A DNA stretch of 64,000 bases from Escarpia spicata. Its lineage: Eukaryota > Annelida > Polychaeta > Sabellida > Siboglinidae. A program made the translations under genes and the position numbers. Below, in pieces: positions 33,240 through 44,230 of this stretch; position 1 is the first letter of the stretch, and every line of letters starts with the position of its first letter. The notes under the pieces are model-generated. The model had not been told where the DNA came from and ran no database searches. It saw only the letters and a program-made list of their open reading frames with translations. The DNA is taken from assembly GCA_963995525.1 (NCBI GenBank), contig OZ023214.1:48523909-48587908 (forward strand), in the 5' to 3' direction.

Positions 33240-33760
33240 GGAGCGTGGCTAGTGTTGTGATTTAACAAGATTTAACAAGATTGCCACCCAGAGAATTATC
33301 TCTAGGTAGCAGATGGACAAGGAAGCCCTTGGCTTATCGAGAGTCCGACCCTTTTATCTATGTGTATCCCACCCGTCTGAGGTTTGTGTCGATTTTATTT
33401 TTAAACATATTCATGCTACTAGCACCCACACAATCAGCAGGTAATCTGTTCCATTCATTTACAGTCCTTTGTGAAAATTAAAACTTTCTTATATCCAATC
33501 TACTCTGCTCCTTTGCTAATGCAAGTTCATGTCCTCTAGTCCTTCTATCTTTCTTAACTGAGAAAAACATATTTCTATCAATATTTTCATAACCCTTCAA
33601 TATTTTAAACACTTCTATCTGATCTCCTCTCAATCTCCTGGTCTCTAGTGTTGTTAAACCGCATTTTTTAGGCGTATTTCGTAACTAAGATCCCTCAGAT
33701 TTGGTATCATTTTAGTTGCTCTCCTCTGCACTCTTTCTAGCATATCTATGTCCTTCCTGC
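33240..33760 (-). mobile_element. CR1-like LINE, C-terminal reverse-transcriptase fragment
   Basis: Minus-strand reading gives DIDMLERVQRRATKMIPNLR and LSYEIRLK, then after a frameshift LETRRLRGDQIEVFKILKG and FFSVKKDRRTRGHELALAK. A second break is followed by SQRTVNEWNRLPADCVGASS and MNMFKNKID. This is the standard end of CR1-group reverse transcriptases. The 3' end has a duplicated GATTTAACAA motif at 33260-33281. Frameshifts and truncation make it dead. Confidence 0.88.
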
Positions 33761-33764
33761 GATA

Positions 33765-34060
33765 TGGCACATCCGCCTGGCATGCCAGCACTTTAAGTTC
33801 AAAACCTGGACCGGGCAGGCATGATATTTGGTATAAAAACCTGGCTCTCAAGATTGGAAACTATGTATCCCTCATAACTCAGAGATCATGTTAATGTTGG
33901 TCCCGTCTCAGTTTGGGATGTAAAAGAACCACTGAGGTTGACAAGCACCCTGGCAGTGACCACCCTCAGTGCCAGCATATAAAGGTTGGTTTGGCGATAA
34001 TGTTCTGAAAAAGGCTGACTAGTTGAATGAGACCTCATAAGACCTTTAAATTGTAACCAC
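33765..34060 (+). mobile_element. Plus-strand SINE abutting the LINE fragment
   Basis: ATATGGCACATCCGCCTGGC (A-box-like) and AGTTCAAAACCTGG (B-box-like) head the element. A body containing GGGATGTAAAAGAACCACTG follows, resembling the GTAAAAGA motif of the SINE at 13.6-13.9 kb. Ends are not sharply defined; the left end coincides with the break in the LINE fragment. Confidence 0.5.
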
Positions 34061-34640
34061 AATAATACAGACTAGTCAGTTAATAGAACGTTGCCGAGCG
34101 CTGAAAACAACTAGAACTAGAACACCCCTATGCGGAAGAACAAAATGGCAGTGTGTGGGGGGGTCACTGAGTGGATTTATGCAAATTTTTGAAATATGTT
34201 CTGTCAACGATATCTATTTCTGTGTTTTGTTTCTTATAACAAATAAACCAACTAACTAAAGTAACAAATTTGGTAAACATTTTGATGTAAATTTATTTGT
34301 GAAGCAGTTATTGTCGTTGAAAGTAACATTAAGTTTGTTGCCGCCGAAAATGGGTCGTGGCGTGAAGTGGGCGAAAATATGTGCCATTGTCGGTTCACTC
34401 CAATTTGAAGCCTTCAAAGTACATTTTCACGGATATATATCGCATCAATTAGCATGCCCATGCATATTATATCGTCTATCCACTTGTCTACCTCCTTGTT
34501 ATCATCCGTATTAAGTAAATTAGCAGAGTTATCCTTCAAAAATTGTTTGTCAAAATTTGATGATATTTCATTGTTTGCGACTTGTGTGCCATCTTTGATT
34601 TGATGATTCCTATATGTTTCCCAATGTCGGCAAGATACTG
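34060..34640. other. DNA without a supported feature
   Basis: Open frames on both strands at 34299-34647 show no family signature. Confidence 0.35.
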
Positions 34641-34644
34641 ACGT

Positions 34645-34985
34645 CATTCAATGTAAAATGTGAAAATTTTGCATTTTGGGGGCCCTGAGGTGTCCTTAGA
34701 ATGATTCAATCAAATACAGATTTCTTGTGTATAGTGGCACTACCACACGAAATGTCTATGCAAAATCAGGGAAAAAATTACTCGTTTTTGAAAAAATAGG
34801 CCAAATGTGAAAATTTACCAGTTTGGGGGGCCCTGGGGGGGGTCAGAATGATTCAATCAAATACAGATCTCTCATGCATAGTGACAGTACCCTAAGATAT
34901 GTCTATGCAAAATTAGAGAAAAAGTTGCTGAATAGTTTCTGAGATATGACAGCTAACGGCGGACGGCTAAAAATGCAGAAGTCTG
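34645..34985 (+). repeat. Dimeric interspersed repeat, copy 2
   Basis: Same two-unit structure as 8404-8830, with AAATGTGAAAATTTTGC, GGGGGCCCTGAGG, TCAATCAAATACAGATTTCT and, at the end, CTGAGATATGACAGCTAAC. The second unit begins at about 34795. Confidence 0.8.
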
Positions 34986-35194
34986 CAATGAAACATTAAG
35001 CCAGTTAGGGAACACCTCACAACTTTATTGCAAGTAAACGTTACTACACAGAATTAGTGTTTGAGGAGGAGTATTAGCAGCTATTTTGTTTTTAAATTGA
35101 CAGATTAATCTGTTTTCAATCACAGTTCATACAGGTGATGATTCTGCATATTCCAGTTAGTCGTCATCAATGTTTTAACAAGATTTTAAAATAA

Positions 35195-35570
35195 TGCCAT
35201 CCAACACCAAAAACCCAGACGGCAAGTGGACAAGGAAGCCTTTGGCTTAACAAGAGTCTACGTTTTTGTATTTGTGTAACCCAATGTTTTTAGATATTTG
35301 TGAATATATAAACATATTCACACCACTAGCATTTACATGGTCAGAAAATAATCTGTTCCGTTTATCATCCTCTGGAAGAATAAGAACTTCCTCATTTGTG
35401 ATGTACAATGGTCCTGTATTATCGTTACTTCGTGTCCTCTCATTCTACCATATTACAGTCAGACAATAATCAATCAATATTTTAAAAACCATCTGATATA
35501 TTCTGAGCCAGTCCCTTAGGTAACAATAGTGATTGATGTTTCGGTTGTATTTTCATATTCCTAGAAGAGT
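35195..35570 (-). mobile_element. CR1-like LINE tail fragment
   Basis: Shares GTGGACAAGGAAGCC, TTGGCTTANCRAGAGTC, AAACATATTCA and CTGTTCC landmarks, in order, with the LINE at 33240-33760. The coding frame is too decayed to translate usefully. Confidence 0.7.
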
Positions 35571-35752
35571 AAGACGATCTGTCTAAAGTTTTTTATTATT
35601 CCCATTACACATTTATAAAATAATAATTGCATAAAGAATAGCCATTTTTCAAATGATTTCTAATTTATTTTCCTAAGACACTGACACAAATGAAAAAATG
35701 GTAAACTTTTTTGAGAGGAGTGACGTAAGAAATGCACCAATTTGAACCTTAC

Positions 35753-35878
35753 CTGGGTGTGGGCCACATAGGTTGGGTCGGCTCTACGTGGGGGAGGGGG
35801 TGGAACAGGACAAGCACCCCCATTCTGTCTGTTCACGGGAACACTGCCGTCAGTAGGGATGCTTCCTTCTGTCGTTTC
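35753..35878 (-). CDS. Exon: proline-rich cytoplasmic segment
   Basis: Acceptor ..CTGTGTTTGCAG and donor GTAAGG bound 126 bases. Only one frame is open, entered and left in phase 0: 42 residues including SVPVNRQNGGACPVPPPPP and RRADPTYVAHTQ. The PPPPPRR motif could bind an SH3 or WW domain, which is an inference. It joins the transmembrane exon at 29495 in frame and would be cytoplasmic in a type II protein. An earlier exon with the start codon must exist further right; I could not identify it. Confidence 0.65.
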
Positions 35879-36004
35879 CTGCAAACACAGATGAAGACAA
35901 ACTTGAGATGACCATGGTTGGGGCTAAACCAGCATTATTGATGTATTGTTTTATGGCGGTAGTATTCTTGAAATTGTGTCGTAAAACATTAAAGTGGTTT
36001 ATAT

Positions 36005-36200
36005 AAAACACACACACAGTCGCACACTTGCACACATGCAGACGCACGCACACGCGCATACGTACACACACAAACACACACCCACTATACACTACCACCA
36101 CTGAATGCCTGTATGGATGCACACATGTGCGCACACACCACACACTCTGCATGTGCATGCACACACAAATGCACAAACACACATATAACATAATATATAT
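36005..36200. repeat. CA-rich microsatellite
   Basis: ACACACAC and GCACACA tracts with interruptions. About 120 bp upstream of the proline-rich exon in minus-strand sense. Confidence 0.9.
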
Positions 36201-36334
36201 AATTATCTCTTTTGTCTACTTCTAGGAATTTAAAGTGATGAGGTTATATAAAATAGAATAGATGGGTAGCTGCACTTATCAAATAAATAATTATATTATA
36301 AACATAGTTATATTAGAATAATGAGTATATAAGC

Positions 36335-36540
36335 ACGTATAGGACATGTAGCAATGGAGTGGGTGCCTGAAGGTGGCAACAGAAGGAGAGGAAGGCCGAC
36401 TAAGACCTGGCGCAAGACATTTAAAGAAGATCTGGCAGAAATGGAAATTACCTGGAATGAGGCTAAAGAATTTGCGAAAGACCGTAGTAGATGGAGAAAG
36501 CTCGTCGCCCGATGTCCCGAAAGGAACAGGAGGAACTAAG
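36335..36540 (+). mobile_element. LINE reverse-transcriptase C-terminal fragment
   Basis: The plus-strand frame encodes RRRGRPTKTWRKTFKEDL, then MEITWNEAKEFAKDRSRWR and KLVARCPERN before a stop at 36537. GRPxxTW...L..M...W..A...A.DR..W...V..lCP is the end of a non-LTR polyprotein, a group different from the CR1-like copies here. Only the last ~65 codons remain. Confidence 0.75.
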
Positions 36541-36884
36541 TCTAAGCAAGTAAATAAGACATTGAGGCATACCACAATTTGTTAAAATAGTATTTATGTC
36601 ATCTCTCATGGAGGAGTAAAAAATTACAACCATTAATGTGGCTGAAGCTTGTTTGACGTCGTAATAAAGAAACGATGGATAAATATAATGAAGGTTGGTA
36701 ATGGGCAACTTTATTGCCAACTGGTATGCAGTTCAACATTGCCAGGAATATGTAATTCACTTACATACATAAACGTTTGCTATGACATGCAATGCAAAGT
36801 TATGTATACACAATGACATCAAAGTTGAGGGGGCAACCCGCCACTTGTACTGCTCATAATGAGAAGTACCACCCCCAGCCACGC

Positions 36885-37760
36885 CAGTGTTATTGCACTA
36901 AGTAAGTAGAAACAAGTATCTCTATAGCCTGAGACTCTCAATCGATAACCTCAAACTGGAGACTACTTAAAATTAGGCATGAAGTTGGCTGCCAATGAAG
37001 TAGGGACCCGTATCTCTACAGCTTGAGACTTCAAATCAGTGATTACTGAACGGGAAACTACTTAACAAGTATGTATATACTTATAATGAAGCCATAATGA
37101 AGCAGAAACCAGTATCTCTACAGCTTGAGACTGGCAATCGATAGATGTTGAACCAGAATCTACTAACAATTATGCATATAATTGGACATAAATCCAACAA
37201 CAACCAAAATGATGGACGAATCCGCCAGTGTTATTGCACTAAGTAAGCAGAAACCAGTATCTCTATCGCCCAAGACCCTCAATCGATAACCTCAAACTGA
37301 AGACTACCCAAAATTAGGCATGAAGTTGGCTACAATGAAGTAGGGACCCGTATCTCTACAGCTTGAGACTTCAAATCAGTGATTACTGAACAGGAAACTA
37401 GTATGTATATATTTATAATGAACCCATAATGAAGCAGAAACCAGTATCTCTACAGTTTGAGACTGGCAATCGACATGTGTCGAACTGGAATCTACTAACA
37501 ATTATGCATATAATTGGACAAGAATCCAACAACAACCAAAACGGTGGACGAATCCGCACATGTTATCACACTAATTAAGTAGAAACCAGTATCTCTACAG
37601 CCCGAGACCCTCAATCGATAACCTCGAACTGGAGACTACTGAATTAAAATTAGGCAGTCGGCTGCCAACGAAGTAGGGACCCATATCTCTACAGCTTGAG
37701 ACTTCAAATCAGTAAGTACTGAATGGGAAACTACTTAACAAGTATGTATATAATTAGGAA
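36885..37760. repeat. Higher-order tandem repeat: ~112-bp monomers in ~335-bp trimers
   Basis: The phrase GTATCTCTACAGCTTGAGAC recurs about every 112 bp. Three monomer variants (A with AATCGATAACCTC, B with TCAAATCAGTGATTACTGAA, C with GCAATCGA and CAATTATGCATATAATTGG) alternate A-B-C. The A monomer returns at offsets of 341 and 332 bp. About 2.6 trimers are present. This organisation is typical of satellites that amplify in multimers. Confidence 0.85.
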
Positions 37761-37862
37761 GAACAATGTAAACGTTGTCCGCCTTGGGTGGTGGAGGGAA
37801 AACAAGGAAGCATACAAAGTCTTAGGTTCAGCAGACACGAACTAGGCTTGCAGGTCGACTCA

Positions 37863-38460
37863 ATGTTTACTTAAAAACAGTGCCGTACTGCAGATAGACC
37901 TGTAGAACAAACGTTCACCTATCGGAGAAAGATGCACACCATCCTTGCTTACTAGAAACTCATAGTCGAAAAGCATTCCTCGATGCTTCCAAAAATGGAT
38001 CTTAGGAAAAAAAACAATTAGACGCCTTAGTTCAGCGTTGACTTCATCCACCAATTCGTTGTATCCCTAATGAAGAGGGTGTCTCACAGCAGCCCTGCTG
38101 CGAGAATGGAGGGAGGAGGGGGGGGGGGTAGCAGTGGAACAGCTGACAAATAGCTACTTTGGTTACACTCTCATCACGTATCAACTGCCGTGCAATGTGG
38201 AGGATATCGCTAGCTAGCTGTACGGGTTGGCAACGGGAATTCTGCAAATCATTGCCTCCTGTCAGGATGATCACCTTTGTAGCATTTATGCAAGATATCT
38301 CTGATGCGGTGTCGCAAACGAAATTCAGTTGAGCGCCGCCGAGCGCTATCATAGACAAAGAGATCAAATCTAGGTCAAAGCCACAATTAACGATGGCATA
38401 ATTAGCACAATATCTATGAAAGCGACTGGCAAAACTATTGCCAATAAAACACACATGTGT
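37863..38460 (-). pseudogene. SGNH/GDSL-hydrolase-like pseudogene of retroelement type
   Basis: The first minus-strand block (from 38460) contains HVCFIGNSFASRF (block I, GxS replaced by GNS), VIILTGGNDLQNSR (block III, GGND) and KVAICQLFHC. After a frameshift near a run of ten to eleven Cs (38117-38128) the second block reads YNELVDEVNAELRRL, IHFWKHRGM and VSKDGVHLSPIGERLFYRS, with the catalytic DxxH as DGVH. The order and HFWKHRG motif match SGNH proteins that accompany retrotransposons in many invertebrates. No start codon, a frameshift and isolation from any reverse transcriptase make it a dead fragment. Confidence 0.75.
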
Positions 38461-38469
38461 AGCACGAGA

Positions 38470-39310
38470 TTGATCTGAAGATGATGTTGATGTTTAAATA
38501 TTGCAGCTGTAAATACAGGGCTGTGTCAAGAAATTAGGAATTAATATATTTAATTTCTTCAAAAGTCATCTCTAAGATGCTAACATCTCTAAAATTTAAA
38601 ACAATTACACAAACTGATGAAGACCTGAAACAGAGACTGTACTTCTGTAGTACAATATATGGGCATGTGGTGAATCGTAATGATGGCAACATTATATTCC
38701 TGTCTAGCACTACGCGGTACTAATGGTGAACCACACTAGCATCCCACAAACTACAGTAGTTTTTATTAGTGCCCTTACATATCGTCTTCAAGGCCACTGC
38801 TGCCAACCAATAAAGACAGCTCATCAGAAAAAATGCACAACTAAAAACTTCTGGCTGTGCACACTGCACGCTTTGCTGCAGGCATTGTATATTCAATTTG
38901 GTGTGCCCAGTGGCAATACTTGTAGTGCCATATAAATGGAAATAAATTGAATGAATTGCAAGTCCACGCAGTTGTAGAGTTCTTACACAAACTGGGAAAG
39001 GGCTCAAGTCCTTAGAGTTTCAACACTAATACACACTACACAGGAGTTTCAAGGGTAATCGGTCTGATAAGTGTCGCTCTTTCTCATCCTACTGTTTGTA
39101 ATGGAAGACCAGAAAGCCTTCTGCTAATCATAGATGCCCTTAAATTGGGGCATACTCCCAAAGCAAGGCTGTGATTACCACACACTCTTACGATTACCAC
39201 AGACCTGTTGTGATATCTCCTGCGAAAGGTTATGGTCTCCCAAGATACGCCGTTGGGGGTTACCTCGTATGTTATGCTTGCTTGTCCTGGTGACATTTAT
39301 TATTGGTGAA
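38470..39310. other. DNA without a supported feature
   Basis: No gene or repeat family recognised in this stretch. Confidence 0.35.
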
Positions 39311-39317
39311 GTTCCCA

Positions 39318-39565
39318 ATGTCAAAGTACGTAGGAGTCATCAATGTCAACTGAGTGAATGGGCACAGCTAGTTTTGAATGTCAACACAGATACTAAATAA
39401 CTCAGTTTTGATTGTCAACATATTTTATTGTCAACACTTTATAAATTTATGATTCTCAACATAGATACATACCAGAGTCCTAATTGTCAATACAGACATT
39501 TACCAGGGGTAGTTGTGTTCTGGTTGTCAACATATACACTTGTAGAGTTGTGATTGTCAACACAG
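39318..39565. repeat. ~45-bp minisatellite, left part
   Basis: Repeats of a unit containing TTNTGATTGTCAACACAGACAC and a GTAGAGTT-like spacer. The same unit reappears at 41308-41395 on the far side of the LINE. Confidence 0.75.
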
Positions 39566-39727
39566 ACACAGTTCTTGGGGTGGGGGGATCCATTATTTCA
39601 TAATGGCCTGGTGTGGTTGTTTTCACCCATCTTTGCTGATGTCTAGTATATTAATTATCTAAGCTAACAGAAATGCTTAGATCGATTGGATTATGTATTC
39701 ATGTATTTTATTTTGGCTTTTTGTTAT

Positions 39728-41200
39728 TATAATAATAATAATAATAATAAGATAACTTCTATTGCGCCTAAATCCTTGGAAACCAAGCTCAGAGGCGCAT
39801 CAAAACAAAAGGGTTGGTCAATCTCAAAGTACATAAGTAGTTTTCCAGTTGTCAACAGATGGGTCAAGGCGCTAGGGAGCTAAGGTGGATAAGCAAGGTT
39901 GTAAAGATACGTTTTTAAATGACGACGGAATTTTGTAATATTTTCAACTGATCTAACACTAAGAGGGAGCATATTCCAAAGAGTTGGTGCAGCAACAGAA
40001 AAAGCCCTAGTTCCAATGTTAGTGTTGACTCTAGGAACAAAAAGTAGGTCAGAACTAGATGATCGAAGCTGGATAGATTTTCTTACAGGAGTAAGGAATA
40101 AATGCAAATAAGATGGTTGCTTATTGGACAGTGCCTGATATGTAATGGTACAGATCTTAAAAATTATACGATATCGTACAGGAAGCCAATGTAAAGACTT
40201 CAAAAGTGGCACAGAGCGAGAAAAACGATGAGATCTTGTAACTATTCTTGCTAGACAATTTTGGACACGCTGAAGTTTTGTGATATCCTTGCTAGCGATA
40301 TTATAAAGGAGGGAATTGCAATAGTCAATTCTGCTGCTAACAAGCGCTGTTGCAATAGTCTTAGCAACAGAAAAAGACATATACCGGCGAATACGGCGAA
40401 GATCACGAATATGATAAAAACAGCAGCGACATGTTTGAGATATGTTGTCGGAAATTGAAGTTTCTATCAAAGATTACTCCTAGATTCCGCACCGAGGTTG
40501 CTGGCGTGATGTACTGATTCAAAATACGCGTAGGGAAAAAACCATCCAGTTTACAACGCTGCATTCGAGTACCAATAATGATCAATTCAGTTTTATTTGC
40601 ATTTAATTTCAACTTGCTGTCAGTCATCCAATGGAAGATATCTTGAAGGCAATCACTAAGTTGGTTAAGGGAGCGATTTGTATCCGGGGTAGCCAACGAA
40701 ATGTAGATCTGAGTATCATCAGCATAAAGATGATGATCTAAGTTATGTTTTTGTATAACAGAGCTTAGTGGCGTGGTGTAGAGTAAAAAGCAAAGGCCCA
40801 AGAACAGAACCCTGGGGAACACCAAATAAAGCCGGCAGTGCAGCTGAAAAGCAGTTCCCAATCTTTATAGTTTGGTATCTATCAGTTAGATACGAAGAAA
40901 ACCAGCTTAGAGCTGTGCCAGATATGCCGTACCACTTTAATAGGCGTTCAATGAGAATGCTGTGATCAATCGTGTCAAACGCAGCAGAGAGATCTAGTAA
41001 GGGAAGTGCAGTCACTTTACCATTATTAATGTTCAAGGTAATGTCATTATGAACCTTTAAAAGGGCAGTCTCTGTTGAATGAAACTGCTTATATGCTGAT
41101 TGTGACACATTAGTTAAGCCCATATACAAACTCACCTTTGCTTTACGTGTTATCAGCAAACTAGCCGTGATTCCTAGTATGTTTAGAGAGATAGCTTCGT
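39728..41200 (-). mobile_element. 5'-truncated L2/CR1-like LINE with reverse transcriptase
   Basis: Minus-strand reading starts near SQSAYKQFHSTETALLK (41110) and runs to a stop at about 39880. It includes DLSAAFDTIDHSI (RT motif A), GVPQGSVLGP (motif B), YADDTQIYI (catalytic YADD), LKLNANKTELIIIG, LGVIFDRNF and the C-terminal LHWLPVRYRIIFK, FSVAAPTLWNMLP. Two frameshifts, near 40800 and 40440, break the frame. A 3' UTR and an (ATA)n tail at 39728-39750 follow. The endonuclease part is lost by 5' truncation, so it cannot move by itself. Confidence 0.92.
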
Positions 41201-41315
41201 GCCACAAAAAAACACCTTTTGATTTTAATTAAATCAAACAGCATTTTTGTGGACGACACTAGCACTTCTGTTGGGGAGGATATGTTTAGACAGATAGCTC
41301 CGTGCCATAAAAATA
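41178..41315. repeat. Pair of ~35-bp direct repeats at the LINE 5' boundary
   Basis: TATGTTTAGAGAGATAGCTT and CGTGCCACAAAAA at 41177-41210 recur as TATGTTTAGACAGATAGCTC and CGTGCCATAAAAA at 41281-41314. They lie between the LINE coding remnant and the resumed minisatellite. Confidence 0.7.
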
Positions 41316-41395
41316 CATTTCTGATTGTCAACACAGACACTTAGTAGAGTTCTGAATGTCAAAATTTATACACTTAGCAAAGTGCTTATAGTTGT
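41308..41395. repeat. ~45-bp minisatellite, right part
   Basis: CTGATTGTCAACACAGACACTTAGTAGAGTT-type units resume here, matching 39318-39565. The LINE lies between the two parts. Confidence 0.7.
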
Positions 41396-41399
41396 TGAT

Positions 41400-42960
41400 G
41401 TGTCGCGAATAAGCTGATTGTGTGTAATCACTATAAATCATGTGCATGTTTTCTGGTAGTGAAAAGGTTGCAAAGACAAAACAGTGCAGCAGACAAGAAT
41501 TGCCTCTATCAGCGTCTGCAGGACCACCAGCTGATCAATCAACTGTTCAATGTTGTGACTGATTCACTCCTCGGCCACGCTGCAGCACTAAGATCAATGC
41601 CACCCTGGCACTTCAGGTCCTAATCGGCTGAATTCCGCTAACATTTCAGAGTTGTTGCTTTTTCTTAAATATATTACAACAAATATTCTGCCAGACAGCC
41701 ATTCAGAAGTTGGTGAACCGCGTGGAAATAATGTCGCTAGGAACTATGTTAATGTACAGTTTTATGCATTTTTAATTGTTATTCACTCTACAAGAGTGAC
41801 ACGTCATCAGCGTGTCACCCGTATTGATGGTGACATCAATAAGTAGACATGTGACATCCACTTACTGTCAACTGTCGGAATGAATTTCCTGTGTATCGGT
41901 ACTCTGTAGTTAATCCAGTTAAAATTCCCTCGATTGATTTACCACATCGTGTATCAGCTTCGGCGACCATCATATTTGTAGTGTGTAAATAGCTTAATAT
42001 GTTTAATAAAACATTGCATTTTTTGAATGATTGTTAGATTGCAAAAGTGTGAATAATATTATTCAGAAGTATATAAAGTTAGACCACTTTGCCATTATTT
42101 AGCTAACATTATGAGGACTTGGTAAAAAATAATTTTGATATGTTTGATAATTTCACCATAAACTAATTAACAAATCTGTATTAACACGCTGACATTTAGT
42201 CGTGGATAATCCACGGGTGTAATTTGTCTCAGAGTCCGAAATGAAACATGCACAAATTTTGAAGTGAGGAGGGACCTTTATTTTGTATGAGTCAGGGAGT
42301 AATCATTGTGGCTTACTGGGAGACACAGATAAGTTCACTGCTGTGTAGACAAGTAGATGTGTCCCTTGGCTTTTATCAAACAGTAATGTCTCTGTAATTA
42401 CTGTCCCAGTGGTTCCTGTCCTATTTGGTAGGAAGTTCCCAGAGAGTTACAACGTCATGACTAACCATTAGGAAATTGCCTTGCAAGAAATTCCAATATA
42501 CATGTGAGGGAAACTGATAGAGACAAGCATTGTTTAGTTGGCCTACAGCATTATGATTCTGAGTGATTGCTGACTGAATGTTGTTATGTATTAGGCTATA
42601 AAATATATGCACATCTCAGGAAATCTGCCAGATTTTTCCAGAATATCTGCCAGCTTCAAAAATATTTGTGTTTTTACCACTACACTTTTCTCATTCATTA
42701 TTTCTTGGATGAACAAAAGAAACCTGTTGCATGCAGCAATGTTCTCAGAAAAATCCTAAAATTGTGTATTGCATATATACACAAACACAACATAATTTGA
42801 ATATTCTTGTACTAAACCAACCTTGCATCTTCTTAATTTATCAATATAATATTCACAAAACTAAAACAAATATGTTGAAGTTTACTGCCTGCAACAATTT
42901 AATAAGCAAGATACTTTTTTTGCAGTTTTAATGTTTTAACTGTGAACTGTTCAAATTGTA
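41400..42960. other. AT-rich DNA without a supported gene
   Basis: Open frames at 41420-41850 and 42567-42930 have no recognisable domain. A possible inverted GTGTCACC/GGTGACAT region near 41800-41835 is too short to call. Confidence 0.4.
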
Positions 42961-42971
42961 TTTACATTCAA

Positions 42972-43280
42972 TTAGTCAGCACATGCTATTGTTATTACTG
43001 CAGGGCTAACCACATATGGTCTTTGAAGTTGGCTTGTTCCCACAATCAAGACATCAAGTGGGATGAAGTACAACTGATTCAGTGAACTTCCTGTTAATAC
43101 TATTACCAACCTGGCTTGAGAGGGTGAATCGGGGAACAGAACAGACGAAGTCACTTTAAGTGTGCCCTGAATCCTTGCAACAAGTAGAGTACTTCTGAAA
43201 GCGAACTGTCGAAAGACTGATCCAATTTTGAGTCTCTTTAATGGGGCAGTGATCGATGCTACATGTTGACGGGCAGACAT
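42972..43280 (-). CDS. Uncharacterised 102-codon ORF
   Basis: An ATG at 43280 opens 102 codons to a TAA. The start MSARQHVASITAPLKRLKIG is basic. The middle has hydrophobic beta-like stretches (ARLVIVLTGSSLNQLYFIPL). No family recognised. A possible donor lies inside the frame (GTAATA near 43105), so this could be a first exon. CpG is moderately raised around 43260-43400, and a perfect 10-bp inverted repeat (TGACGGGCAG / CTGCCCGTCA) spans the start region at 43268-43277 and 43331-43340. Composition looks coding-like but chance cannot be excluded. Confidence 0.3.
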   Translation of the reverse strand: MSARQHVASITAPLKRLKIGSVFRQFAFRSTLLVARIQGTLKVTSSVLFPDSPSQARLVIVLTGSSLNQLYFIPLDVLIVGTSQLQRPYVVSPAVITIACAD

Positions 43281-44032
43281 TGTAATGTGCTTTCAATGAA
43301 CCATTGTCGTCATGTATACCTCATCACACACTGCCCGTCACAGCGACACATTCATTCGTCAAACTAAAACCCATTCTCGTCGTACCGGATTATCACTGAC
43401 AATGAAATTGCAAATACGACACATTTTTATGGATGAGTTTTTTTCGTGCATCAAAAGTGTGGAGTGCGGCTCGCAATAATCATCAGACAGAAAACTTACA
43501 CCAGGGGTCCGCAGAGAGAGGGGGAGTATTCAAAGCAATTCAGTGATGAAGAATGACGTAATGCATCCTTGTATACAGCATAGGTGTCTATGCCAATCAC
43601 CAGAGCATGTAAAATGTGCAATACCTGTGTACAGTGCATCCAAGCCAGCTTGCTAATCTAAGCACATCTTGTGTAGTAATACCAATGTTTTTGCCACCGC
43701 TGGCCATTAGAGGATTTTCTCTAAACCATGTAAAATCTGTCTTGTTTTGTTATCAAATTTGGGATGCAGTGATTAATTGTTAAATTCTACTAAATAGTTG
43801 CATGGACTGATTTGTAACTGAAAGTTCCAATCTGGTAATGTGGGTTGTGCATGTATTTACCCTAGGAGGGCTATTACAGCTGCACACATCCATTGTGGCC
43901 GACAGATTCACCCAACCAAAAAGTTCACCCTTACTAGATGAATTCCTGAATTCTCCAGACAAAGTTCTTACAAAATCTCTTGCATACAAGTGTCTAGCCC
44001 TGGGAGCATAACCACGCCAAACACTGACTTAC

Positions 44033-44230
44033 CCACTCCGGCACCATGTGAAAAACACATCTACATCCGAAAATATAATTGCCTCTGTCCACATCATAAA
44101 AGATGCAGCGCGCATCAAGAAATCCTTCACGACTCTCGACACTGAGTGCCCCCGGAATCTCCGCTGTTTTTCCCAATTCCATTTGCTTGAAGGACATGAA
44201 TGTACACCTCTCCTATATCCACCGATTTCC
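44033..44230 (-). pseudogene. Candidate frame-broken exon, possibly NXPE/neurexophilin-like
   Basis: A good acceptor (..GGTGTGATTTGCAG) and a GTAAGT donor bound 198 bases. In one frame the first half reads VDIGEVYIHVLQANGIGKNS and then GDSGG. In another the second half reads EGFLDARCIFYDVDRGNYIF and then GCRCVF. Joined, the order IHVxAxxxxGxxxxxGD...DxxxGxYxFxCxxxF resembles the Ig/filamin-like domain of NXPE and neurexophilin proteins, implying a one- or two-base shift between. The only frame open across the whole exon has a less natural composition. A fresh pseudogene, a sequence error or chance are all possible. Confidence 0.3.
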
